From Curvibacter lanceolatus ATCC 14669 (lineage in GTDB: Bacteria; Pseudomonadota; Gammaproteobacteria; Burkholderiales; Burkholderiaceae_C), in the NCBI RefSeq assembly GCF_000381265.1, contig NZ_KB906254.1, positions 248,001 to 312,000 of the forward strand: DNA of 64,000 nt, read 5' to 3'. The notes below the pieces were generated by a model. It was not told the origin of the DNA, made no database searches, and saw only the letters and a program-made list of their open reading frames with translations. The position numbers and the translations under genes are program-made. Below, piece by piece: positions 9,358-19,209 of this stretch; the first letter of the stretch is position 1; each line of letters starts with the position of its first letter.

Positions 9358-10275
9358 TCAGGTCTCGACGCTGATCAATTGGCGTTTGTAGATGTCGCGT
9401 TTTTCCACACTGTCCCAGTACCTGGCCGTTTCAACGCGCAGCCGGGCACGGGTTGTGATGGTCAAGCCTTGCACCTGTTGGGTCAGTTGCAAAGGAAATC
9501 GGATCGACACCTTGCCATGGTCGGTGCGCAGGTCGAGGCGGCCTGTATCCGTGATGCTGGCCACCCGGCCTTCGATGGTCTCCTGATAACGCTCTGGTTC
9601 TCGCACGGTCTCGAGCATCATTCGCAGGCGGATGATCTCATCGGTACGGCCCTCCCAGGTACGCATGCCTTTGGGGGATTGCCATGCGACCTGCGCCGCC
9701 AGTCCTGCATCGCTCAGCGCTTTCATGAACTCGCTCAACTGATGGGCTGACTTTCCACCGATGGCATCCACGGCGTCGTAGAAGTCGTTGGTGCTGGCGT
9801 TCAAGAGGCTGAAGGTCTGCGTCAGGGTGGCCTGCAGCAGGTTTTCGCCGGTGAGGTCGGGGGTGCCGTTGCCTGTTACAAAGATGCGTGTTGATCCATA
9901 GGCCAAGCCCGACAACTTGAGGTTGAGTGCATCGACCACGTCGTCGCCTATGCCTCGAGCAGAGTCCTGTCCGTAGCGCAGGCGGTGCGCAGCCAGTTTC
10001 AAGGCTTTCGAAAGGGGGCTCATGGCGGCGATGAACCAGTCCAGCGAAATGCTGCCATTGGCCTGGGGTCCGATCAGGCGCAGGTCAACCAGTTCGCCCG
10101 CCTCTTCGGCCAGGGCAAGGGCCAGTGCGCGCTGCGTGTCGTGTGCAGCGTCTTCTTGAACTTGGGCGGCCAGTTGCAAGAAAAAATCGTCCGGAGCGTG
10201 GTGGGCTCGCTCGCGTGTTTTTTGGGCAAATTCGGTCAGTGTGCTGGCGTGGTTTCGGAGAAATTGGCTGTTCAT
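9358..10275 (-). CDS. Hypothetical protein, partner of the DUF6932-like gene
   Basis: 305 residues from MNSQFLRNHASTLTEFAQ. I do not recognise a family. The N-terminal half is helical and acidic; the C-terminal third (from about IEGRVASITDTGRLDLRTD) looks like a small beta-rich domain. Its ATG overlaps the upstream gene's stop (ATGA), so the two are translated as a unit. The codon mix is less GC-extreme than in flanking core genes. A toxin-antitoxin or defence module is possible, but nothing in the sequence proves it. Confidence 0.7.
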   Translation of the reverse strand: MNSQFLRNHASTLTEFAQKTRERAHHAPDDFFLQLAAQVQEDAAHDTQRALALALAEEAGELVDLRLIGPQANGSISLDWFIAAMSPLSKALKLAAHRLRYGQDSARGIGDDVVDALNLKLSGLAYGSTRIFVTGNGTPDLTGENLLQATLTQTFSLLNASTNDFYDAVDAIGGKSAHQLSEFMKALSDAGLAAQVAWQSPKGMRTWEGRTDEIIRLRMMLETVREPERYQETIEGRVASITDTGRLDLRTDHGKVSIRFPLQLTQQVQGLTITTRARLRVETARYWDSVEKRDIYKRQLISVET

Positions 10276-10808
10276 AGAGATAGCTCCGCGAATCCTTTGG
10301 CCGTGATCCGGTCGCGTGCAAAGCCCAATACGCCGCGCCAATAGGCTTCGCGATGAAAAGTTTCGTCAGATTGCGGTAGTTCGAGGTAGAAGTCCAGACC
10401 GTAAATCGCTCTTGCAGTGGGTTGATCAAACAGGCGCTGCAGCATTTGCCGATGGGCCTGGGTTGGAGCGCTTGCTTGGGCCCAATGGGGGTTCCAAAGC
10501 ACGCAATCAATGTCATCCGGATCAGGCTTTTGGGTCAGGAAAGACCCGTCAAGCCAGAGCGTGCCGCGCACGTTCAATGAGTTGACGGCTGCCGTCCAGG
10601 TCGCCAGCCTGTCAAACAGAAGGTGACGTCGGGTCCCTTCGGGAAAGGGTGCAACAGCCAGTTTGTGCAGTTCGAGCAGGGTGAGCCTGTGTAGCCCAGG
10701 GGGTAAGAGCGCTGGGTGATCGTGTTTGCCATGGGCTGTCGTTTTCCCTTCTGTTCCGCGTCCATCCTGCATTCGGTGATCCATCTGATGGTCAGATGCC
10801 GGCTGCAC
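10272..10808 (-). CDS. DUF6932-like nucleotidyltransferase-fold protein
   Basis: Up to 178 residues; starts at 10784 or 10772 are also possible because the first 35 residues look unconserved. The body begins LPPGLHRLTLLELH and contains LDGSFLTQKPDPDDID, the GS...DxD signature of the nucleotidyltransferase fold and of DUF6932 proteins. It overlaps the following gene by four bases. Members are small cytoplasmic proteins of unknown role, often next to mobile or defence genes (general knowledge). Function not assigned. Confidence 0.68.
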   Translation of the reverse strand: MQPASDHQMDHRMQDGRGTEGKTTAHGKHDHPALLPPGLHRLTLLELHKLAVAPFPEGTRRHLLFDRLATWTAAVNSLNVRGTLWLDGSFLTQKPDPDDIDCVLWNPHWAQASAPTQAHRQMLQRLFDQPTARAIYGLDFYLELPQSDETFHREAYWRGVLGFARDRITAKGFAELSL

Positions 10809-10998
10809 GGTAGCAGTGGGGGCAAATGGTGCGAAGGTGCTGACACGGCCGAGGCGCCGAATGGCAGCAATGGGTCGATGGCGGCTCTGCGCAGCTTTGT
10901 CAGGTTCGTTGAGCAGCGTTTGATGGCCTGCCTGTCCCTGTGTGCTGGAGGCATGGCTTCCGGCGGAACTGCATCCTTTCAGTCGGGCCTCTGATGAG

Positions 10999-11036
10999 CC
11001 AAAAAAAATCCCGCAGGCGGCAAGGCGTGCGGGATT
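10999..11036 (-). terminator. Intrinsic terminator after rho
   Basis: A perfect 8-bp stem, AATCCCGC (11007-11014) with GCGGGATT (11029-11036), is followed on the minus strand by a run of eight T. It lies about 40 bases beyond the rho stop codon. Confidence 0.85.
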
Positions 11037-11075
11037 CGGGTGCGCCCCTGTTCGGGGCGCCGGGGCCGGGGCGGG

Positions 11076-12338
11076 TCAGCCGCCGCGGCGCATCATGTCG
11101 AAGAAGTCGACGTTGGTCTTGGTGGCCTTCATGTTCTTGATCATGAGTTCCATCGACTCGATCTCGTCCATGTTGTACATGAACTGGCGCAGGATGCGGG
11201 TCTTTTGCAGGATCTCGGGGGCCAGCAGCAGCTCTTCGCGGCGGGTGCCGCTCTTGTTGAGCTCGATGGCCGGGAACACGCGCTTTTCGTACAGGCGGCG
11301 GCTCAGGTGGATTTCGCAGTTGCCGGTGCCCTTGAATTCTTCAAAGATCACTTCGTCCATGCGGCTGCCGGTGTCGACCAGGGCGGTGGCGATGATGGTC
11401 AGCGAGCCACCTTCTTCGACCTTGCGGGCCGCGCCGAAGAAGCGCTTGGGGCGCTGCAGGGCGTTGGAGTCCACACCGCCCGACAGCACCTTGCCCGACG
11501 AGGGCACGACGTTGTTGTAGGCGCGGGCCAGGCGGGTGATGGAGTCGAGCAGAATGACCACGTCTTTCTTCAGCTCGACCAGGCGCTTGGCGCGCTCGAT
11601 CACCATCTCGGCCACGTGCACGTGGCGGGCGGCGGGCTCGTCGAAGGTGGATGCGATGATTTCGCCCTTCACCGAGCGCTGCATTTCGGTCACTTCTTCA
11701 GGGCGCTCGTCCACCAGCAGCACCATCAGGTGCACGTCGGGGTTGTTGGCCGTGATGGCGTGGGCGATGTGCTGCATCATCACCGTCTTGCCGCTCTTGG
11801 GCGGCGCCACGATCAGCGCGCGCTGGCCGCGGCCGATGGGCGAGATGATGTCGATGATGCGGCCGGTGATGTTCTCTTCGCTCTTGATCTCGCGCTCAAG
11901 CCGCATCTGCTCCTTGGGGAACAGTGGCGTGAGGTTTTCGAACATCACCTTGTGCTTGTTCTGCTCCGGGGGGCCACCGTTGACGGCGTCGAGCTTGGTC
12001 AGGGCAAAGTAGCGCTCGCCATCCTTGGGCGTGCGCACTTCGCCTTCGATCATGTCGCCGGTGTGCAGGTTGAAACGGCGCACCTGGCTGGGCGAGATGT
12101 AGATGTCGTCGGTGCTGGCGGTGTAGCTGCTGTCCGGGCTGCGCAGAAAGCCAAAACCATCGGGCAGGATTTCCAGGACGCCGTCGGCGAACACCTGCTC
12201 GCCGGCCTTGGCGCGCTTCTTGATGATCGCAAACATCAGCTCCTGTTTGCGCATGCGGCCCGTGTTTTCGATCTCAAGCTCTTCGGCTTGCTTCAACACT
12301 TCAGACACATGGAGTGCCTTGAGTTCGTTCAAATGCAT
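11076..12338 (-). CDS. rho: Transcription termination factor Rho
   Basis: 420 residues, the usual length, starting [20 protein letters not shown]. The N-terminal RNA-binding cold-shock-like domain includes [12 protein letters not shown]; the ATPase core has the P-loop [10 protein letters not shown], Walker [18 protein letters not shown] and the Q-loop/R-loop region SSGKVLSGG. It is a hexameric RNA-dependent helicase that ends transcription. A 46-residue in-frame extension to 12476 is Pro-rich and unlike Rho, so the later start was chosen. It lies downstream of trxA with its own 3' terminator. Confidence 0.97.
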   Translation of the reverse strand: MHLNELKALHVSEVLKQAEELEIENTGRMRKQELMFAIIKKRAKAGEQVFADGVLEILPDGFGFLRSPDSSYTASTDDIYISPSQVRRFNLHTGDMIEGEVRTPKDGERYFALTKLDAVNGGPPEQNKHKVMFENLTPLFPKEQMRLEREIKSEENITGRIIDIISPIGRGQRALIVAPPKSGKTVMMQHIAHAITANNPDVHLMVLLVDERPEEVTEMQRSVKGEIIASTFDEPAARHVHVAEMVIERAKRLVELKKDVVILLDSITRLARAYNNVVPSSGKVLSGGVDSNALQRPKRFFGAARKVEEGGSLTIIATALVDTGSRMDEVIFEEFKGTGNCEIHLSRRLYEKRVFPAIELNKSGTRREELLLAPEILQKTRILRQFMYNMDEIESMELMIKNMKATKTNVDFFDMMRRGG

Positions 12339-12544
12339 GGAGGGTCCTGCGTGGACTGACCCGGACAGTGGGTCGCCAAAAAATCCCTTGCGGGCTGACT
12401 GATTCGGGGGAGGTTTGGGGGGAGGCGAGAGAGGCCTCGCAAACCGGACATTCGATTCGGAAGGTTGGTCTGCCATCCGATGAATTGCGCTGATTATGAC
12501 AGGAAAATCAGGCCGCCCGTTTCAGCGCAGCGGGCGCCTGCAAA

Positions 12545-12567
12545 ACACGGCCCGCACAGGGCGGGCC
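12545..12567 (-). terminator. Likely intrinsic terminator after trxA
   Basis: GGCCCGC (12549-12555) pairs with GCGGGCC (12561-12567) over a 5-base loop. On the minus strand it is followed by GTGTTTTG. It starts about 10 bases after the trxA stop and would separate trxA from rho. Confidence 0.6.
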
Positions 12568-12576
12568 ACAGGGGTA

Positions 12577-12909
12577 TCAGGCCAGTTGCTGGTCGATGAA
12601 AGCGGTGAGGGCCGCCTTGTTCAAAGCGCCGACCTTGGTGGCTGCCAGATTGCCGTTCTTGAACAGCATCAGCGTGGGGATGCCACGGATGCCGAACTTG
12701 GCCGGGATGTCGCGGTTTTCGTCGACATTCATCTTGGCGATCTGCAGCTTGCCTTCGTAGCCGGCAGCCACTTCGTCGAGGATGGGGGCGATCATCTTGC
12801 AGGGGCCGCACCATTCGGCCCAGTAGTCGACCAGCACGGGCTTGTCGGCTTGCAGAACGTCGGCTTCGAAGGAGGCGTCGGAGATGTGTTTGATCAGGTC
12901 GCTGGCCAT
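12577..12909 (-). CDS. trxA: Thioredoxin 1
   Basis: 110 residues from [14 protein letters not shown], with the active site WCGPCK near residue 33 and the cis-Pro segment [10 protein letters not shown]. This is a standard small cytoplasmic disulfide reductase. An AAGGAAA ribosome site precedes the chosen ATG; a 25-residue extension to 12984 is unlikely. The trxA-rho neighbourhood is common in betaproteobacteria. Confidence 0.96.
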   Translation of the reverse strand: MASDLIKHISDASFEADVLQADKPVLVDYWAEWCGPCKMIAPILDEVAAGYEGKLQIAKMNVDENRDIPAKFGIRGIPTLMLFKNGNLAATKVGALNKAALTAFIDQQLA

Positions 12910-13175
12910 GGTGTCGTTTCCTTGGGATGAAGCGTAAGAAAAGGAGTGATGCGCTTGAGTTGGCGGCATTGTGACAGAAACCAAGTCCTTTGATGGGGCA
13001 TCTCGCGCCTATGGGCGACATAGGCAAAAGCCATCAGAACATTCTGCGGGTTTTGGGCTGTTGTGTCCTGCTGGCCGTGGGCGAGGCCAGCGGGGCTTGC
13101 GTCACGCATACTTGCACCCCTGGCGACGCCGCCGCACGGTGCCCGCCTTGACTTTTTTCTGATCTGCCTGCCCCC

Positions 13176-14564
13176 ATGACCTCTGCTGCTTCTTCGATTT
13201 CTTCCGTGGCCCCATCGGCCGCTCCTTCTGCGCACCCGGGCGCAGCCCCTGTGGTGGTGGTCGGGGGCGGCCCGGCCGGCCTGATGGCGGCCGAGGTGCT
13301 GGCCAGCGCCGGAGTGGCGGTGCACCTGTACGACGCCATGCCCTCGGTGGGGCGCAAGTTTCTGTTGGCGGGCAAGGGGGGCTTGAACCTCACGCATTCC
13401 GAGCCGCACGAACCTTTCATGAGCCGCTATGCCGAGGCCCGCGCGGCCCTGGAGCCCTCCATGCACGATTGGGGCGGCCCCGAGTGGCGGGCCTGGGCCG
13501 CCGGCCTGGGCATAGCGACCTTTGTGGGCAGCTCGGGGCGCGTGTTCCCGACCGACATGAAGGCGGCACCGTTGTTGCGGGCCTGGCTGCATCGCCTGCG
13601 CGGCCTGGGGGTTCAGTTCCACATGCGGCACCGCTGGCTGGGCTGGGACGCCTCGGGCGGCTTGCTGCTGCAGGGCCCGCAAGGGGCGGTGACGGTGTCG
13701 GCTCGGGCCGTGGTGCTGGCGCTGGGCGGCGCCAGCTGGGCGCGTCTGGGGTCGGACGGGGCCTGGGTGCCCTGGCTGCAGGCGCGTGGCGTGGCCGTGG
13801 CGCCGCTGCGGCCCTCGAATTGCGGTTTTGAGGTGGCCGCCACGGCGCGCGGGCAGGGTGAGTCAAGGGGCGAGTCACGGCGCGAGTTCCTGGGCGAGCT
13901 GCTGGGCCATGAGGCCGCCCCCAAGACCGGCTGGACCCCCTTCTTTGCCGAGCGCTTTGCCGGCCAGCCGTTCAAATCGGTGGCGCTGCGGCATGTGGAC
14001 GGCGAGGGGCGGGTGTTTGAGCGTCGCGGCGAGTTTGTGGCCACCGCCAGCGGGGTGGAGGGCAGCCTGGTCTATGCGGTGTCGCCAGCCCTGCGTCGTG
14101 GCATCGAACAGCACGGCAGCGCCACTTTCGAGCTGGATCTCTTGCCCGACCATTCGGCCGAGCGGGTGCTGGCCGAAGTGCGGCATCCCCGGGGTTCCCG
14201 CTCCTTGTCCAGCCACCTGAAAGGGCGGCTGGGGCTGGACGGCATCAAGATGGGGGTGCTCAACGAGCTGCTGAGCCGCGAGCAGATGAACGACCCGACC
14301 CAGCTCGCCGCAGCCATCAAGGGCTTGCCCATCACCGTGGTTGCTACCCGTCCCCTGGACGAGGCCATCAGCACGGCAGGCGGCGTGGCCTTCGAGGGAC
14401 TGGATGCCGACCTGATGCTGGGCTCATGCCCGGGCGTGTTCTGTGCCGGCGAGATGCTGGATTGGGAGGCGCCCACGGGCGGCTATCTGCTGACGGCCTG
14501 CGCCGCGACCGGCCGCCGGGCAGGGCAGGGCGTGTTGCGCTGGTTGGCTGCCCAGCCCGCTTGA
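13176..14564 (+). CDS. TIGR03862/BaiN-like NAD(P)/FAD-dependent flavoprotein
   Basis: 462 residues. After a Ser/Ala-rich leader of about 24 residues comes the FAD-binding motif VVVVGGGPAGLMAAE, then GRKFLLAGKGGLNLTHSE, a hallmark of the HI0933/YhiN group. The C-terminal FAD segment is GVFCAGEMLDWEAPTGGY. The biochemical role of most members is unknown. It is transcribed divergently from trxA; the 266-base gap between them should hold both promoters. Confidence 0.87.
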   Translation: MTSAASSISSVAPSAAPSAHPGAAPVVVVGGGPAGLMAAEVLASAGVAVHLYDAMPSVGRKFLLAGKGGLNLTHSEPHEPFMSRYAEARAALEPSMHDWGGPEWRAWAAGLGIATFVGSSGRVFPTDMKAAPLLRAWLHRLRGLGVQFHMRHRWLGWDASGGLLLQGPQGAVTVSARAVVLALGGASWARLGSDGAWVPWLQARGVAVAPLRPSNCGFEVAATARGQGESRGESRREFLGELLGHEAAPKTGWTPFFAERFAGQPFKSVALRHVDGEGRVFERRGEFVATASGVEGSLVYAVSPALRRGIEQHGSATFELDLLPDHSAERVLAEVRHPRGSRSLSSHLKGRLGLDGIKMGVLNELLSREQMNDPTQLAAAIKGLPITVVATRPLDEAISTAGGVAFEGLDADLMLGSCPGVFCAGEMLDWEAPTGGYLLTACAATGRRAGQGVLRWLAAQPA

Positions 14565-14581
14565 GCGGCCTGGGTTGACGC

Positions 14582-14848
14582 TCAGCGCCAGCCGCGGTGC
14601 CAGCCGTGATCGGGGTGGTGCCAGCCCCAGCCGTAGCGCGGGTGCTGGATCCAGACCCAGCCCACGCCCGGGCTGGCATAGGCAGGGGCCACATACACCG
14701 GGGCCGGTGCTGGCGCGACATAGACCGGTCCGGGGTTCACCACCACCGGGCGGGCAGGCACCGGCGCCACGACGCAGCCGGTGAGGCTGGCGCCGATGGC
14801 CAGGGTGACCAGCGTGATCAGGGAGCGGATGGGGGTCTTTTCGAGCAT
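14582..14848 (-). CDS. Small Pro/Tyr/Trp-rich lipoprotein
   Basis: 88 residues with a signal peptide ending in the lipobox LTGC, so the mature protein is predicted to be lipid-anchored. The rest is low complexity: VAPAPAPVYVAP repeats and a His/Trp/Gly-rich tail (GWGWHHPDHGWHRGW). Similar short YXWXH-rich lipoproteins are common in Burkholderiales and remain uncharacterised. It is convergent with the flavoprotein gene 17 bases away. Confidence 0.78.
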   Translation of the reverse strand: MLEKTPIRSLITLVTLAIGASLTGCVVAPVPARPVVVNPGPVYVAPAPAPVYVAPAYASPGVGWVWIQHPRYGWGWHHPDHGWHRGWR

Positions 14849-14922
14849 GTGAGGCCTTTTGTCAGCATTCTGATACCGATAACGCCCGACGAATGGCGAG
14901 GTTGACCCCTGTTACCGAGGCT

Positions 14923-16104
14923 TTACACGACCCGGTTGCGACCCCATTGTTTGGCCTGGTACAGCGCCTGGTCTGCCGCCGCGTAGAGGGTGTCAAAACT
15001 GGCCTCCGCATCGGGTGCGGTGCTGGCCAGGCCAATGCTCACGCAGATGCCCAGGGGGCGCCCCTGCACCTGGGCCGGGGTGTTCTGGATGCGCAGGCGC
15101 AGCTTTTCGGCCAGCACGCGCCCGGCCTCGGGCCGGGTGGCAGGCAGCAGGATGATGAACTCTTCGCCCCCCAGGCGCCCGACCAGATCGGTGCTGCGCA
15201 CCGTGCCGGCACACAAGGCCGCCACATGGCGCAGCACCTCGTCACCGGCGGGGTGGCCCCAGGTGTCGTTGACCTGTTTGAAGTGGTCCAGGTCCAGCAG
15301 CAGCAAGGTGGTGGGGGTGCCCTGGCGCCGGGCCCGGGCCAGCTCGTTGCGCGTCAGCTCGACGAAGGTGGCGCGGTTGAGCAAGGCGGTCAGACCATCG
15401 ACCCGGGTCAGGCGTTCGAGCTCGCGCTGTTTGGTCTGCAGCGCCTGGTTGGCTTTTTCAAGCGCGCGCTGCTGCAGGGTGATCACGGCAAATTTGCGCC
15501 ACAGCAGCACCGACAGCGTGAGCCCCAGCAGGCAGGCGCACACGCCGTTGACCCGGTTGGACAGCAGGTTGTCGGGTTGGGCCTGGGTCAGCCCGATGCC
15601 CGCCATGAAGCCCCCAGCCGCCAGGGCAAACAGCATCGCCGATTCGCGTGGCCGCAGGTGCAGCAGCAGGCCGGCCAGCATGCAACCCAGCACAAACGGG
15701 GTGATGTTGGGGGTGACCCACTGGTCGATGCAAGCCAGCACCGTGGCATACACCAGTTCGGTGACCAGCCAGGCCAGGGGCAGCAACCGGCCGGCCAGGC
15801 GCCGGGCGTCATGCCGGAGGTGGTGGGTCAAGCCCATGAAGACCAGCATCAGCAAGCCCATGGCGAGGTGGGCCCAGAGCAGCCCGAACAGCCAGTCGCG
15901 CGAGGCGCCCGAACTCTCCAGCAACAGCAATCGGAAGGCAAACACCAGGGTGGACAGGGCACTGAGCCCGCACAGCAAAGGGGTCAGGATCCGCATGCGG
16001 GCCAGGTTGATCTCGCCGGCCTGGGGGACCACCTGATCGTGCTCGCGGGCCCATTGGCGAAGCTTGAACCGCAGGGCTGGCCAGTCAAACGGTAGGGAGA
16101 GCAT
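14923..16104 (-). CDS. Membrane-anchored diguanylate cyclase (GGDEF)
   Basis: 393 residues. The N-terminal half carries about six hydrophobic helices (for example LLMLVFMGLTHHL and TLSVLLWRKFAVI). A short coiled segment links it to a GGDEF domain with LTRVDGLTALLNR and the active site GRLGGEEF. The intact GGEEF loop predicts synthesis of cyclic di-GMP from GTP. No inhibitory RxxD site was found just before the active site. It is divergent from the potassium-channel gene. Confidence 0.9.
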   Translation of the reverse strand: MLSLPFDWPALRFKLRQWAREHDQVVPQAGEINLARMRILTPLLCGLSALSTLVFAFRLLLLESSGASRDWLFGLLWAHLAMGLLMLVFMGLTHHLRHDARRLAGRLLPLAWLVTELVYATVLACIDQWVTPNITPFVLGCMLAGLLLHLRPRESAMLFALAAGGFMAGIGLTQAQPDNLLSNRVNGVCACLLGLTLSVLLWRKFAVITLQQRALEKANQALQTKQRELERLTRVDGLTALLNRATFVELTRNELARARRQGTPTTLLLLDLDHFKQVNDTWGHPAGDEVLRHVAALCAGTVRSTDLVGRLGGEEFIILLPATRPEAGRVLAEKLRLRIQNTPAQVQGRPLGICVSIGLASTAPDAEASFDTLYAAADQALYQAKQWGRNRVV

Positions 16105-16261
16105 GGTGAAGCGGTGGGGCGAAAAAGCGGATCATCGACGATGAGACCAAAGCACTCTAAACCGATTTGGGGCCCTTCGTCGCCTCCGATGAGCAGGCTT
16201 CAGTCCTGCTCAGGCGGTTTGATTGGGTGGGCGGGTGGCACAATCCGCCCGATCCGATTTG

Positions 16262-17293
16262 ATGGGTGCCCCTTTGTCCAAACGTTTTCCCGGCAGACAT
16301 TTTTCAGGCTTGGCCCGGGGTCTGTTGCTGCTGCTGCTGATCCAACTGGCCGGCACGCTGGGCTACCACTACATCGGGCGGCCCACGGCCACCTGGATCG
16401 ACAGCTTCTACATGACCTTCATCACCATCGCCACCATCGGCTATGGCGAGACGGTCGATCTTTCCAACCACCCCATGGGGCGGTTGTTCACCGTGTTGAT
16501 TGCCGTGGTGGGCATCGGCACCATGAGTTACCTGTTCTCCACCATGGTGGCCTTGCTGGTGGACTACGACCTCAATGCGGCCATCAGGAGAAGGCGGATG
16601 CAGAAGGAATTGGACCGGCTCAGCGGTCATTACATCGTGTGCGGCATCGGGCGCGTGGGCTCCAATGTGGCCGACGAGCTGGACCTGACCCGGCGCCGTT
16701 ACGTGGTGGTGGAAACCAACCGCCAGGTGCTTGACGAGTGGCTGGAGCACCACCCGGATGCTTTGTACCTGCACGAGGATGCTGCGGACGACGAAGCCCT
16801 GCTGCGTGCCGGCCTCAGCCGCGCGGCGGGGGTGTTCGCGGTCACGGGCGACGACAGCCACAACCTGATGGTGTCGCTGTCGGTCAAGCTGATCAACCCG
16901 GCGGCGCGCGTGGTGGTGCGCCTGCACGACATCCGCAATGAAAAAAAGGCCCGCCGCGCCGGCGCCGACGAGATCGTGTCACCCGACTTCACCGGGGGCA
17001 TGCGCATCGCATCGGCCATGGTGAGGCCGCATGTGGTCAATTTCATGGACCAGATGCTGCACAGCGACGAGGCCATGCGGATGGAGGAACTGGTGCTGCC
17101 GGCCCACTTGGCGCCTTGTGCCCTGAGCGAGGCCGTGCCCCGCGCACGCGACTATGTGGTGCTGGCCGTTCATGCGGGTGGCGTCTGGGTCTTCAACCCC
17201 GATGAATCCCACCAGCTGAAGCCTGGCAATACCCTGGTGCTGATGACCAACCCCGCCGGGCGCGAGGCGCTGGAGCGGCGGTTGAAGGGGTGA
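16262..17293 (+). CDS. Two-helix potassium channel with RCK (TrkA-N/TrkA-C) domains
   Basis: 343 residues starting MGAPLSKRFPGRHF. Helix 1 (about GLLLLLLIQLAGTLGYHY) is followed by the pore loop and filter TIGYGE, then helix 2. Next comes a Rossmann RCK domain (HYIVCGIGRVGSNVADEL) that senses a nucleotide or ion, and a C-terminal TrkA-C part. This is the MthK/YugO-like arrangement of a tetrameric inner-membrane channel. A 13-residue upstream extension is possible. Confidence 0.9.
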   Translation: MGAPLSKRFPGRHFSGLARGLLLLLLIQLAGTLGYHYIGRPTATWIDSFYMTFITIATIGYGETVDLSNHPMGRLFTVLIAVVGIGTMSYLFSTMVALLVDYDLNAAIRRRRMQKELDRLSGHYIVCGIGRVGSNVADELDLTRRRYVVVETNRQVLDEWLEHHPDALYLHEDAADDEALLRAGLSRAAGVFAVTGDDSHNLMVSLSVKLINPAARVVVRLHDIRNEKKARRAGADEIVSPDFTGGMRIASAMVRPHVVNFMDQMLHSDEAMRMEELVLPAHLAPCALSEAVPRARDYVVLAVHAGGVWVFNPDESHQLKPGNTLVLMTNPAGREALERRLKG

Positions 17294-17655
17294 GACGAGG
17301 GTGCGGGGCCTAGGAGGGTGCTGTGCCGGGCCGTGGCGCCGCTGCGAAGGCCTGGGGTGGCCATTCGCTCGCACATGAATTGGGTCAGGGGGCGGAAGCA
17401 GGCTGGCGACTCATCGTCGGGCTTCTTCATCGAGGTTGAACGCACCGTCAAACATGGCGGTGCGCAGCCCCTGTTTCAGGGTCGGCAGTGCTTATCTCGC
17501 GATGGGAGTTTGGGCGCCCCAAACTGGGGTTTCGGCTCGGGCAGAGCCCTCGATAGGGCCCTTTAAAGCTGTGTACCATCGGCCTACATCAACGACCCCC
17601 AAGATTGCAGGGAGCGTGCTGATCCACCTGGTCAGGCACCTCTGGCGACGCCCTC
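17294..17655. other. Intergenic segment at the left edge of the restriction locus
   Basis: No convincing gene in about 360 bases. GC-rich inverted fragments lie near 17536-17562 (GGGC...GCCC and AGGGCCCT), which may end transcription from the channel gene. No flanking direct repeats or integrase were seen that would show how the adjacent locus arrived. Confidence 0.5.
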
Positions 17656-19209
17656 ATGCTGGAAGACATCAAGAAGACCCTCTGGGCCACCGCCGACAAG
17701 CTGCGGGCCAACATCGATGCAGCCGAATACAAGCACCTGGTGCTGGGCCTCATCTTCGTCAAATACATCTCGGACACCTTCGCAGCCCGCCGCGCCGAGC
17801 TGACCACCCGCCTGACCGACCCCGACGACGAATACTTCTACGGCGATGCCGACCCGGCCGACATCGAGGCTGAGCTGGAAGACCGCGACTACTACAAGGA
17901 GGTCAATGTCTTCTGGGTGCCCGCCGAGGCGCGTTGGGAGGCCCTGCGCAACGCCGCCAAGCTGACCGACATTGGCAAGCGCATTGACGATGCCCTGACC
18001 CTGATCGAGGCCGAAAACCCCAAGCTCAAGGGCATTCTGGACAAGCGCTACGCCCGCGCCCAATTGCCTGACGGCAAGCTCGGTGAGCTGGTGGACCTGG
18101 TGTCCACCATCGGCTTTGGCGAGAACGCCATCACCGCTCGTGATGTGCTGGGCCAGGTGTACGAATACTTTCTGGGCATGTTCGCCAGCGCCGAGGGCAA
18201 GCGGGGCGGGCAGTTCTACACGCCGGCCTCCATTGTCAAAACCCTGGTCGCCATTCTGGCCCCGCATGAAGGCAAGGTGTACGACCCCTGCTGTGGCTCG
18301 GGCGGCATGTTTGTGCAGTCAGAGAAATTCATCGAGGCCCACGGCGGCAAGCTGGGCGATGTGAGCATCTATGGCCAAGAGGCCAACCCCACCACCTGGC
18401 GCCTGGCCGCCATGAACCTGGCCATCCGTGGCATCGACTACAAGCTGGGTCGCGAACCTGCCGACACGTTCACCCGCAACCAGCATCCCGATCTGCGGGC
18501 CGACTACATCCTGGCCAACCCGCCCTTCAACATCAGCGACTGGTGGCATGGCAGCCTGGAGGGTGATCCACGCTGGGAGTACGGCGATCCACCCCAAGGC
18601 AACGCCAACTACGCCTGGCTGCAGCACATGCTGTACCACCTCAAGCCCACAGGCCGTGCCGGCATTGTGCTGGCCAATGGCTCGATGAGTTCCAGCCAGA
18701 ACAACGAGGGTGTGATCCGCGCTGCCATGGTCGATGCCGACGTCGTTGAGATCATGGTGGCCTTGCCAGGCCAGTTGTTCTTCAACACCCAGATCCCCGC
18801 CTGCCTGTGGTTTTTGGCTAAGCAAAAGACCACCCGCAAGGGCGAGGTGCTGTTCATCGACGCCCGCAAGCAGGCCAGCATGATCAGCCGCGTGCAGGCC
18901 GAGCTGACCGATGAGGTCATTGCGCGCATTGAAGGCGTTGTAGCCGCCTGGCGCGGTGAGGCGGGTGCAGGCCCCTATGAAGATGTCAAAGGCTTCTGCC
19001 GCAGCGTGCCCTTGGCGGAGATTGCCCAGCATGGCCATGTGCTGACGCCTGGGCGTTATGTGGGCGCTGAAGAGGTGGAGGACGACGACGAAGCCTTTGG
19101 CGAGAAGATGCGTAAGCTGACCGAGAAGCTTGGTGAGCAGATGGCCAAGGGATCAGAACTGGATGCGCTGATTCGGGTGAAGTTGGGGGGGCTGGGGTAT
19201 GAGTTCTGA
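17656..19209 (+). CDS. hsdM: Type I restriction-modification DNA methyltransferase subunit
   Basis: 517 residues. The N-terminal helical HsdM domain (TLWATADKLRANIDAAEY) is followed by the N6-adenine methylase core with SAM motif YDPCCGSGGMF and catalytic NPPF (ILANPPFN). With HsdS it methylates adenine in a bipartite recognition site. Its 3' end overlaps hsdS by 11 bases. No strong ribosome site is visible upstream of the ATG. Confidence 0.96.
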   Translation: MLEDIKKTLWATADKLRANIDAAEYKHLVLGLIFVKYISDTFAARRAELTTRLTDPDDEYFYGDADPADIEAELEDRDYYKEVNVFWVPAEARWEALRNAAKLTDIGKRIDDALTLIEAENPKLKGILDKRYARAQLPDGKLGELVDLVSTIGFGENAITARDVLGQVYEYFLGMFASAEGKRGGQFYTPASIVKTLVAILAPHEGKVYDPCCGSGGMFVQSEKFIEAHGGKLGDVSIYGQEANPTTWRLAAMNLAIRGIDYKLGREPADTFTRNQHPDLRADYILANPPFNISDWWHGSLEGDPRWEYGDPPQGNANYAWLQHMLYHLKPTGRAGIVLANGSMSSSQNNEGVIRAAMVDADVVEIMVALPGQLFFNTQIPACLWFLAKQKTTRKGEVLFIDARKQASMISRVQAELTDEVIARIEGVVAAWRGEAGAGPYEDVKGFCRSVPLAEIAQHGHVLTPGRYVGAEEVEDDDEAFGEKMRKLTEKLGEQMAKGSELDALIRVKLGGLGYEF

